This document shows positions 8,701 through 13,797 of a stretch of DNA of 13,797 nt, piece after piece. Every line of letters starts with the position of its first letter. Positions within the stretch are counted from its first letter, which is position 1. The DNA is from an uncultured Bacteroidota bacterium. Its GTDB lineage: Bacteria; Bacteroidota; Bacteroidia; Bacteroidales; SZUA-534. Location of the stretch: positions 1-13,797 of the forward strand of contig CALBPW010000264.1 in NCBI GenBank assembly GCA_937899145.1, read 5' to 3'. The notes beneath the pieces are model-generated. The model ran no database searches and was not told the DNA's origin. It saw nothing but the letters and a program-made list of their open reading frames with translations. The position numbers and the translations under genes were made by a program.

Positions 8701-9232
8701 TTTAGGACTATCAATCTGCAAATCAGTAGCGGAAGCCGTTGGCGGGCACGTTGGCTTCAGCTCGATAAAAGGCGAAGGCTCAAACTTTTGGGCTTGGCTG
8801 CCAATAGTACCAAAAAGCACCGAAGCAATCACACATACAGCTGAAAATCAAAAAGAACCGCCAAAAAATTTCGATAAAAACATCAAATTCGACATTCTGA
8901 TTGTAGAAGACAACGACAGCAATTATATGATGCTTGCCGCAATGCTTGTCGGGCATCATCTGCAACGCGCAACCAACGGATTAGAAGCCGCAGAAATGGC
9001 AAAAACCAACACCTACTCAATAATTTTTATGGACATCAAAATGCCTGTTATGGACGGATTGGAAGCAACAAAAAAAATCCGGCATTTCGACACACACACA
9101 CCAATTGTCGCTCTCACAGCCAACTCCTTCGACTCCGACCGCGACGCCGCACTCGCCGCCGGCTGTACCGACTATATGGCAAAACCTGTCCGCATTGCCG
9201 AACTATACAAAATATTAGCAAAAATCATGTAG
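5747..9232 (+). CDS. Multi-PAS hybrid sensor histidine kinase with C-terminal receiver
   Basis: A 1161-residue membrane-anchored hybrid kinase that would autophosphorylate on His and pass the phosphate to its own receiver. One transmembrane helix (about residues 4-25) with almost no periplasmic part implies cytoplasmic sensing. It is followed by a PAS-like region (about 45-145) and five recognisable PAS-type modules (about 153-275, 283-410, 423-540, 548-660, 676-785; boundaries judged by eye). A short coiled linker (FDELKEAKAKAE) leads to HisKA with His815 in NMSHEIRTPLNAIVGFSELL, then the ATPase domain (N box NNFISNATKY, DTGIGI, FHRFEK, GTGLGLSI) and a receiver with acidic pair Glu1054/Asp1055, phospho-acceptor Asp1096 in FMDIKMPVMDG and Lys in MAKPV. 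ATG at 5747 is preferred over an upstream in-frame TTG at 5723 because that codon overlaps the promoter-like TTTG. No DNA-binding domain, HPt or partner regulator is adjacent, so it is an orphan whose phosphorelay partner and ligand are unknown. Confidence 0.93.
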   Translation: MIISIQINILITIIALILAIVIIIAYNKKHKQHLEFTRLINMHYSNSDTIFLNFDIAKNKIKDVLNTKTKFNNMTWRQFAYLFVDYNTIMTIHDKMRNGELLTQTILSNYTDNANRHASIDFMAVMRFGKVKRINIMLHSSQIRQTFDFKLSFNDFRHIFDQAQVGLVISDEFGYILDINSAALRIGAIPDKNRFLAAHYNIFNDPYYKGPRNIAEFDNSNTMFYVNQIDCNKMSHDAMGRRGMSTIATSYYKITDADKTYIVLVVNDLTQKSSDDITFSAMFSEYRTTLEMASVGFAIFNADGMLCFANKVYYNILGIGDVNNFMLQKHNMFQSPILPIDFKMETQRADIAETTVHIDFTEDIQQYYRSNKKNSCDLNIKCQRVIAENGTKMSYILCLTDITAEDKNRREIDELDKDRATIMRIGGLFAWNLNFSTGKREFIYGDLSIFPEMADTKRFNTEFHPDDAKKITTVANNIKNGLLKEARIVIRLRNNTEKDEFTYYEIITTAIKKNNRINKMNCVARNITSQALYRQFLEENRTRTSLTINQSDLIMFDYDVSKNKIILYDPDITLKDISNAPIENLLQIIYPADRKPFEKIVERMRLREDFEQTVYVRAYLSNGYEIQISNLQIYIVPLKHDNQGHVDVYTGLARDNTKWNRMVESYERTNIMLKTFIDHIPGVFNLIDVDNEMRFMLVNNKFCDLYNVERENVLGHTYTDFMTDSSTTKRLNDADNRAIEFGSYEYNEETYLGGTHRTWHTNKDLLTLQDGHRYLLTNSQEITQLYKTFDELKEAKAKAERSDLLKSAFLANMSHEIRTPLNAIVGFSELLTMTDDQSKRELYNHYISSNSDMLLKLINDILDISKIEAGYINFKNEEFDLAELFNEIYSTFEKKTAINVRLELENPYKTCIVDSDRSRIMQIVNNFISNATKYTTSGVIRFGYIEDDGGIKFYVEDTGIGISEDDKKRVFHRFEKLDVFVQGTGLGLSICKSVAEAVGGHVGFSSIKGEGSNFWAWLPIVPKSTEAITHTAENQKEPPKNFDKNIKFDILIVEDNDSNYMMLAAMLVGHHLQRATNGLEAAEMAKTNTYSIIFMDIKMPVMDGLEATKKIRHFDTHTPIVALTANSFDSDRDAALAAGCTDYMAKPVRIAELYKILAKIM

Positions 9233-9305
9233 TTACTGGCCAACCAACCCCTGATTCCAAACACCTGCCGTCTGTTTGTCATTTGTCAACAACTTGATTT
9301 CTAAC

Positions 9306-9339
9306 TTTGAATATCAACATAAACGAATACCTAAATTTG
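9306..9339 (+). promoter_or_regulatory. Bacteroidetes-type promoter of purT
   Basis: TAAATTTG (9332-9339) matches the -7 consensus TAnnTTTG, with TTTG (9306-9309) 22 bp upstream as the -33 element. It ends 22 nt before the purT ATG. The match is by eye. Confidence 0.65.
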
Positions 9340-9361
9340 GCAATTACAAATAAAAACTACT

Positions 9362-10543
9362 ATGGAAAAATTTGGTACAATTTTTAAAGAAGGCGGGAAA
9401 AAAGCCTTATTATGCGGTTCGGGTGAACTTGGAAAAGAAGTCGCTATCGAACTACAACGTTTTGGTATTGAGGTAGTCGCTGTAGACAGATACGCCAATG
9501 CGCCAGCAATGCAAATAGCACACAAATCGTATGTAATATCAATGCTTGACGGTGAAAAACTGCGCGAGATTGTTTACAAAGAACGCCCCGATTACATAAT
9601 TCCTGAAGTTGAAGCCATAGCCACACCAACCCTCATCGAACTTGAAAAAGAAGGATTTAACGTGATACCAACAGCACGCGCCACCTTCCTGACAATGAAC
9701 CGCGAAGGCATACGCCGATTAGCCGCCGAAGAACTCGGACTTAAAACATCGCCATACCGCTTTGCCGCCAACTACGACGAGTACAAAAAAGCCATTGCCG
9801 AAATCGGCATTCCATGTGTAGTAAAACCCATTATGAGCTCATCAGGACACGGACAAAGTGTAGTGAAAACCGGATCCGACATCGACCGCTCGTGGGAAAT
9901 TTCGCAAGCCGGAGGCCGCGCCGGAGCCGGAAAAGTTATTGTTGAAGGCTTTATCGATTTCGATTACGAGATAACCTTGCTCACCGTCCGCCACAAAGAC
10001 GGCACAAGTTTTTTAAAACCAATTGGCCATTGGCAAAAAGATGGCGACTATCAAGAATCGTGGCAACCGCAACCAATGACCGGCACCGCACTTACCAAGG
10101 CACAAAACATTGCACGCAAAATAACCGATGCACTTGGCGGACGCGGAATCTTTGGTGTTGAGATGTTCGTAAAAGGCGATGATGTCATTTTTAGCGAAGT
10201 ATCGCCACGCCCCCACGACACCGGTATGGTTACCATGATTTCGCAAGACCTGTCGGAATTCGCATTGCACGTACGCGCCATTCTTGGCTTGCCAATTCCA
10301 AACATCGCATTCCATGGAGCATCGGCATCAAAAGCTGTAGTTGTTTTTGGCGATAGCCAGAATGTCAAGTTTAGCAACTTAGAAGAAGCACTTGCCGAAC
10401 CCGATACACAAATGCGCATCTTTGGCAAACCCGAAGTGCACGAACACCGCCGTATGGCAGTCTTATTGGCTCGCGGCAATTCAGTTGAAGAAGCAAAAGA
10501 AAAAGTGCGCCGAATGTACGATAAACTAAAGATTGATAAATAG
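9362..10543 (+). CDS. purT: Formate-dependent phosphoribosylglycinamide formyltransferase (GAR transformylase 2)
   Basis: An ATP-grasp enzyme that makes formyl-GAR from GAR, formate and ATP in the third step of purine synthesis, without needing formyl-tetrahydrofolate; cytosolic. The 393-residue length is that of the family. The N-terminal nucleotide-binding-like domain shows [20 protein letters not shown] and the typical EVEAIAT segment; the central ATP-grasp domain has [18 protein letters not shown] (Lys near residue 155) and later [20 protein letters not shown] followed by HDTGMVT, which carries metal- and substrate-binding residues. The C-terminal domain ends with [12 protein letters not shown] at 9362 is the only sensible start and follows an A-rich leader with no Shine-Dalgarno, as in Bacteroidetes. 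It appears to be a single-gene unit: its own promoter lies upstream and a hairpin lies downstream. Confidence 0.96.
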   Translation: MEKFGTIFKEGGKKALLCGSGELGKEVAIELQRFGIEVVAVDRYANAPAMQIAHKSYVISMLDGEKLREIVYKERPDYIIPEVEAIATPTLIELEKEGFNVIPTARATFLTMNREGIRRLAAEELGLKTSPYRFAANYDEYKKAIAEIGIPCVVKPIMSSSGHGQSVVKTGSDIDRSWEISQAGGRAGAGKVIVEGFIDFDYEITLLTVRHKDGTSFLKPIGHWQKDGDYQESWQPQPMTGTALTKAQNIARKITDALGGRGIFGVEMFVKGDDVIFSEVSPRPHDTGMVTMISQDLSEFALHVRAILGLPIPNIAFHGASASKAVVVFGDSQNVKFSNLEEALAEPDTQMRIFGKPEVHEHRRMAVLLARGNSVEEAKEKVRRMYDKLKIDK

Positions 10544-10592
10544 TCATAAAAACAAGCACAATTATTGAAACAATAACAAAACACAAATCAAA

Positions 10593-10629
10593 AAGACTTA
10601 ACTTGTTAAAAACACACAAGTTAAGTCTT
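10593..10629. terminator. 13-bp perfect stem-loop after purT, probable terminator
   Basis: AAGACTTAACTTG (10593-10605) pairs perfectly with CAAGTTAAGTCTT (10617-10629) around an 11-nt loop, 50 nt past the purT stop. On the plus strand the following T run is short and broken (TTGCTTT); on the minus strand TCTTTTTG follows directly. The stem is AT-rich. It may stop readthrough from purT, but strength on the plus strand is uncertain. Confidence 0.5.
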
Positions 10630-10726
10630 GCTTTATAGAAAAATACAATACCACAACAACTTAAAACAATACAAATTTATCAAATTAAAAAATTATTGTT
10701 AACAACCAACATTCCACATACATTTA

Positions 10727-10759
10727 TTGCAATAATTTCAACGTAAAAAATTACCTTTG
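10727..10759 (+). promoter_or_regulatory. Bacteroidetes-type promoter of the glmM-yqgF-def unit
   Basis: TACCTTTG (10752-10759) is an exact match to the -7 consensus TAnnTTTG, with TTG (10727-10729) 22 bp upstream as the -33 element. The start codon of the mutase gene lies 21 nt downstream. It probably drives all three tightly packed genes. Confidence 0.7.
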
Positions 10760-10780
10760 CAACAACAAAAAATAAGGTAT

Positions 10781-12175
10781 ATGAGCCTAATAAAATCGAT
10801 TTCAGGAATTAGAGGGACAATAGGCGACAAAGAAGGCGAAGGCCTCAGCCCTATTGATATTGTGAAATTCACAGCTGCATACGCACAATGGGTAAAAGAA
10901 CAAAACGAGCCGGGCACACGCCTGCGGATTGTTGTCGGACGCGACGCCCGCATTTCAGGCGCAATGGTTTCAAACCTTGTCTTGGGCACACTTATGGGCA
11001 TGGGCGTTGACGTGATAAACATCGGCTTAGCCACAACTCCAACAACCGAGTTGGCAGTTATCGACTATGAAGCCAATGGCGGATTAATTCTGACAGCAAG
11101 CCATAATCCGAAGCAATGGAATGCCCTTAAATTGCTGAATATGAACGGTGAATTTTTAAGTGCAGCAGAAGGGAACCGCGTACTCGAAATCGCCGGAAAA
11201 GGACTTTACACCTTTGCTCCTGTCGAATTTTTAGGAACCGTTACAACAGATAACAATTTCGCTTACAAGCATATACAACAAATAGTGGCACTACGTTTAG
11301 TAGATGTTGAACTGATAAAAAAAGCCAATTTCAAAGTCGTTTTCGACTCAATAAACTCAGTTGGCGGCTTGATAATTCCCGATCTGCTGCGCGCACTTGG
11401 CGTTAAGCGGATTGTTGGCTTAAACACTGAGCCACACGGCGATTTTGCCCACACACCCGAACCACTGCCCGAAAATCTTGGGCAAATATCAGCGGCAATG
11501 CGCGAGTACAAAGCCGATGTTGGTTTTGTTGTTGACCCCGATGTTGACCGCCTTGCAATTGTAAACGAAGACGGCACAATGTTTGGCGAGGAATACACAC
11601 TTGTCGCAATTGCCGATTACATTTTGAGCATAAACTCAGGCAACACCGTCTCAAATCTATCAAGCACACGCGCATTACGCGTTGTAACAGAGCAACATGG
11701 CGGCTCGTACGCACCAGCAGCCGTGGGCGAGGTAAACGTGGTCGCAAAAATGAAAGAAACAAACGCAATAATTGGTGGCGAAGGCAATGGCGGCGTTATC
11801 TATCCCGATTTGCACTACGGGCGCGACGCCTTGGTTGGAATCGCATTATTCCTCACTTATTTAGCAAAAACAAAACTCAAAACATCAGAGTTGCGTGCAC
11901 AATATCCTGCCTATTTCATATCGAAAAATAAAATCGAACTGACACCGCAAGTCAATGTTGATGCGGTTTTGGCAGAGATGAAACGTCGATATGCCAGCGA
12001 AAATGTAACCGATATCGACGGTGTAAAAATTGATTTTGCCGAAGAATGGGTTCACCTGCGCAAATCAAACACCGAACCAATTATCAGAATTTATGCCGAA
12101 AGCCGAACCGAAGAAAAAGCTAACGAATTGGCACAACGCATAATAGCAGAAATCAAACAAATAGCCGGCATCTGA
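10781..12175 (+). CDS. glmM: Phosphoglucosamine mutase / phosphohexomutase family protein
   Basis: An alpha-D-phosphohexomutase that most likely converts glucosamine-6-phosphate to glucosamine-1-phosphate on the way to UDP-GlcNAc for peptidoglycan and lipid A. The 464-residue protein (ATG at 10781, preferred over an upstream TTG at 10757 that lies within the -7 element) shows all four family signatures: active Ser107 in TASHNP (phosphorylated in the cycle), the Mg site DPDVDR at 252-257, the sugar-specificity loop GEGNGG at 333-338 and the phosphate-binding RKSNTEP at 427-433. The loop is EGNGG rather than the EQSGH usual in E. coli-type GlmM and resembles archaeal-type hexomutases, so phosphomannomutase or phosphoglucomutase activity is possible. 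The N-terminus (SLIKSISGIRGTIG) is typical of Bacteroidetes members. Only 2 nt separate it from the next gene. Confidence 0.85.
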   Translation: MSLIKSISGIRGTIGDKEGEGLSPIDIVKFTAAYAQWVKEQNEPGTRLRIVVGRDARISGAMVSNLVLGTLMGMGVDVINIGLATTPTTELAVIDYEANGGLILTASHNPKQWNALKLLNMNGEFLSAAEGNRVLEIAGKGLYTFAPVEFLGTVTTDNNFAYKHIQQIVALRLVDVELIKKANFKVVFDSINSVGGLIIPDLLRALGVKRIVGLNTEPHGDFAHTPEPLPENLGQISAAMREYKADVGFVVDPDVDRLAIVNEDGTMFGEEYTLVAIADYILSINSGNTVSNLSSTRALRVVTEQHGGSYAPAAVGEVNVVAKMKETNAIIGGEGNGGVIYPDLHYGRDALVGIALFLTYLAKTKLKTSELRAQYPAYFISKNKIELTPQVNVDAVLAEMKRRYASENVTDIDGVKIDFAEEWVHLRKSNTEPIIRIYAESRTEEKANELAQRIIAEIKQIAGI

Positions 12176-12177
12176 TT

Positions 12178-12597
12178 GTGGGACGATTATTAGCCATTGA
12201 CTATGGACAAAAGCGGTGCGGCATTGCGGTAACCGATGCTTTGCAAATAATTGCGACCGGGTTAAAAACAGTGCCAACAACCGAATTGATGGACTTTCTG
12301 AAGCAATATGCGCAAAAAGAACAAGTAGATGCATTTGTAATAGGACACGCAAAACATCTCAACGCGACAGATTCAGAATCAATGCAATACATTAAGCCTT
12401 TTGCGCAAAAACTTGCTAAAGAATTTCCTAAAAAACCAATAGAAATGGTTGACGAACGATTCACCTCAAAAATCGCCTTTCAAACAATGATTGACGGCGG
12501 ACTGAAAAAGAAACAAAGACAAGATAAAGCACTGATAGACACCATAAGTGCAACAATAATCTTGCAATCGTATATGGAACAAAAACAACAAAAATGA
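12178..12597 (+). CDS. yqgF: YqgF/RuvX family putative pre-16S rRNA nuclease
   Basis: A small RNase H-fold nuclease of the YqgF (RuvX) family. In E. coli the member is linked to 5'-end maturation of 16S rRNA; it was earlier proposed as a Holliday-junction resolvase. The 139-residue length is normal. Likely catalytic acids are Asp8 in LLAIDYGQKRCGIAVTD, Glu93 in VDERFTS and Asp121 in ALIDTISATIIL; the segment FVIGHAKHLNATDSES corresponds to the conserved VxGxP-like loop, here with His-Ala in place of the usual Pro-type residue. The start is GTG at 12178, 2 nt after the stop of the mutase gene; an ATG is not available before the conserved LLAIDYG. Its stop overlaps the def start in ATGA, so it is translated as part of the same unit. 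Confidence 0.9.
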   Translation: MGRLLAIDYGQKRCGIAVTDALQIIATGLKTVPTTELMDFLKQYAQKEQVDAFVIGHAKHLNATDSESMQYIKPFAQKLAKEFPKKPIEMVDERFTSKIAFQTMIDGGLKKKQRQDKALIDTISATIILQSYMEQKQQK

Positions 12598-13151
12598 TAT
12601 TACCAATAACAGTTTACGGAAATCCGATTTTGCGCAAAAAAGCGCAGCCTGTAAGCAAAGATTTTGCAGGACTTAAAGAGTTGATCGCCAATATGTATGA
12701 CACATTGGCCGCTGCAGAAGGCGTTGGATTGGCGGCGCCGCAAGTTGGCCAAAGCATCAGGCTTGTAATTATTGATGCCACTCCATTTGCAGAAGAAGAA
12801 CCGGAATGCAAAGATTTCAAACGCACACTCATCAACCCCGAAATACTAAGCTATCCTACTGAAAATGAAGTGAAATTTAACGAAGGTTGCCTTAGTTTGC
12901 CAGGAATTAGCGAAGACGTTTGGCGTCCTGATAAGGTTGAAATTCACTATTTTGACGAAAATTTTGTTGAGCATCATGAAGTGTGGGATGGTATGCGCGC
13001 TCGCATATCGCAACACGAACTCGACCACCTCGACGGAAAAGTTTTTGTTGACCGCATATCGCCCATCCGACGTCGTCTGCTCGGCGGAAAACTATCAGCA
13101 ATGATGAAAGGCAAAGCATCGGCGCGATACAAAATAATCAACAATAAATAA
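12594..13151 (+). CDS. def: Peptide deformylase
   Basis: Metalloenzyme that removes the formyl group from the N-terminal Met of new proteins at the ribosome. The 185-residue protein carries all three motifs: GVGLAAPQ (43-50), EGCLS (97-101, with metal ligand Cys99) and QHELDH (140-145, HExxH with ligands His141 and His145 and catalytic Glu142). The N-terminus ILPITVYGNPILRKKA is typical and fixes the start at the ATG at 12594, which overlaps the preceding stop by 4 nt (ATGA), a classic coupling arrangement. The C-terminus is basic and slightly longer than in E. coli Def, as in Bacteroidetes members. A new promoter follows in the gap, so def closes the unit. Confidence 0.97.
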   Translation: MILPITVYGNPILRKKAQPVSKDFAGLKELIANMYDTLAAAEGVGLAAPQVGQSIRLVIIDATPFAEEEPECKDFKRTLINPEILSYPTENEVKFNEGCLSLPGISEDVWRPDKVEIHYFDENFVEHHEVWDGMRARISQHELDHLDGKVFVDRISPIRRRLLGGKLSAMMKGKASARYKIINNK

Positions 13152-13195
13152 GATTTGACAAACACTAATTCAGATAGACGCACGAACATTATCAA

Positions 13196-13226
13196 TTGCA
13201 TATAAAAACGAAAAAAGATAATTTTG
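13196..13226 (+). promoter_or_regulatory. Bacteroidetes-type promoter of pheT
   Basis: TAATTTTG (13219-13226) matches the -7 consensus TAnnTTTG, and TTG (13196-13198) lies 20 bp upstream as the -33 element. The pheT ATG is 23 nt downstream after an A-rich leader. Confidence 0.65.
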
Positions 13227-13249
13227 CGTTCCTTAAAAAATCTACAAAA

Positions 13250-13797
13250 ATGAACATTTCATACAATTGGCTTAAGCAATACATCGACACCGACCTAACG
13301 GCGCAAGAAGTTGCCGACAAACTAACAAGTATCGGTCTTGAAGTTGATAGCATAAGTGAGTATCAATCAGTTAAAGGCGGGCTGAAAGGCTTGGTTGTGG
13401 GCGAAGTAAAAACTTGCATTCCCCACCCCGACTCCGACCACATGCACATAACAACAGTTGACGTTGGCGCTGAAGAACCACTGACAATTGTATGTGGCGC
13501 ACCAAACGTAGCTGCCGGGCAAAAAGTTATTGTAGCAACTATCGGCACCGTACTTTATGATGGCGATAAAGAATTTGTAATCAAAAAATCTAAGCTGCGC
13601 GGTGCTGATTCGTTCGGAATGATTTGCGCTGAAGACGAAATTGGCATTGGCACATCACACGATGGCATTATCGTTTTGCCTGAAAACGTAAAAGCCGGCA
13701 CACCAGCCGCCGAATACTATAATATTGAAAATGACACAATTACCGAAGCATTGTGGACACCTCCATGCCGATCCCGGATAGATTGGCGATTTCACCA
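13250..13797 (+). CDS. pheT: Phenylalanyl-tRNA synthetase beta subunit, N-terminal part
   Basis: Start of the beta subunit of the alpha2-beta2 enzyme that charges tRNA-Phe. The first 180 or so residues begin MNISYNWLKQYIDTDL and include the EMAP/OB-fold tRNA-binding domain (about 40-150: GEVKTCIPHPDSDHMHITTV, IVCGAPNVAAGQKV and KLRGADSFGMICAEDEIGIG). ATG at 13250 follows an A-rich leader and a promoter. The frame stays open to the window edge, but after IENDTITE (about 13748) the translation becomes ALWTPPCRSRIDW, where family members read EIALTPNRSDA or similar. The last 45-50 bases are thus suspect, through base-call errors, a frameshift or another join. The remaining 600 or more residues lie outside. 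Confidence 0.92.
   Translation, partial: MNISYNWLKQYIDTDLTAQEVADKLTSIGLEVDSISEYQSVKGGLKGLVVGEVKTCIPHPDSDHMHITTVDVGAEEPLTIVCGAPNVAAGQKVIVATIGTVLYDGDKEFVIKKSKLRGADSFGMICAEDEIGIGTSHDGIIVLPENVKAGTPAAEYYNIENDTITEALWTPPCRSRIDWRFH

Noticed and set aside
9233..9305. Terminator after the kinase
   Set aside because: Only a weak 5-bp pairing (CAAAC with GTTTG) and no T tract, so it was not listed.
10757..10780. TTG start giving eight more residues to the mutase
   Set aside because: It lies inside the -7 promoter element, and family members begin at MSLIKSISGIRG.

Overview
The window joins two unlike pieces of DNA. Positions 1 to about 2205 look like the end of a mobile element. They hold two leftward tyrosine-recombinase genes (the outer one complete, the inner one cut at its N-terminus) next to a palindrome- and repeat-rich terminus. 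The overlapping recombinase genes are linked by a classical GGAGG ribosome-binding site, which suggests a Firmicutes/Clostridia-like source. From about 2205 to the end the DNA looks like an uncultured Bacteroidetes, probably Bacteroidales, chromosome. Its genes lack Shine-Dalgarno sequences, have A-rich leaders, and are preceded by the Bacteroidetes -7 promoter motif TAnnTTTG.

Layout: a minus-strand terminator and a run of hairpins (1-270); a 32-bp perfect palindrome plus five copies of TATCCGAG (274-387); a complete recombinase (399-1424, minus); a recombinase truncated at its 5' end (1414 to about 2205, minus); pyruvate:ferredoxin oxidoreductase lacking its N-terminus (about 2204-5377); a strong terminator (5406-5433); a large multi-PAS hybrid sensor histidine kinase (5747-9232); purT (9362-10543); a terminator-like hairpin; then a compact run of phosphoglucosamine-mutase-type glmM, yqgF/ruvX and def (10781-13151); and the start of pheT (13250 to the end).

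The Bacteroidetes part is mostly housekeeping: pyruvate oxidation with ferredoxin reduction, formate-dependent purine synthesis, amino-sugar phosphate isomerisation for the cell wall, RNA/DNA processing by YqgF, N-terminal deformylation and Phe-tRNA charging. The sensor kinase is an orphan with no partner gene beside it.

Two warnings matter to any user. At about 2205 both the recombinase and the oxidoreductase lose their 5' ends at the same point, which fits a chimeric assembly join better than a clean insertion. In the last 45-50 bases the PheT reading stops matching its family, so the right end is also unreliable. The most novel-looking signal is the repeat and palindrome array next to the recombinase genes, a candidate recombination or binding site of a recombinase-in-trio (RIT)-like element. 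I saw no convincing undescribed system in the Bacteroidetes part.
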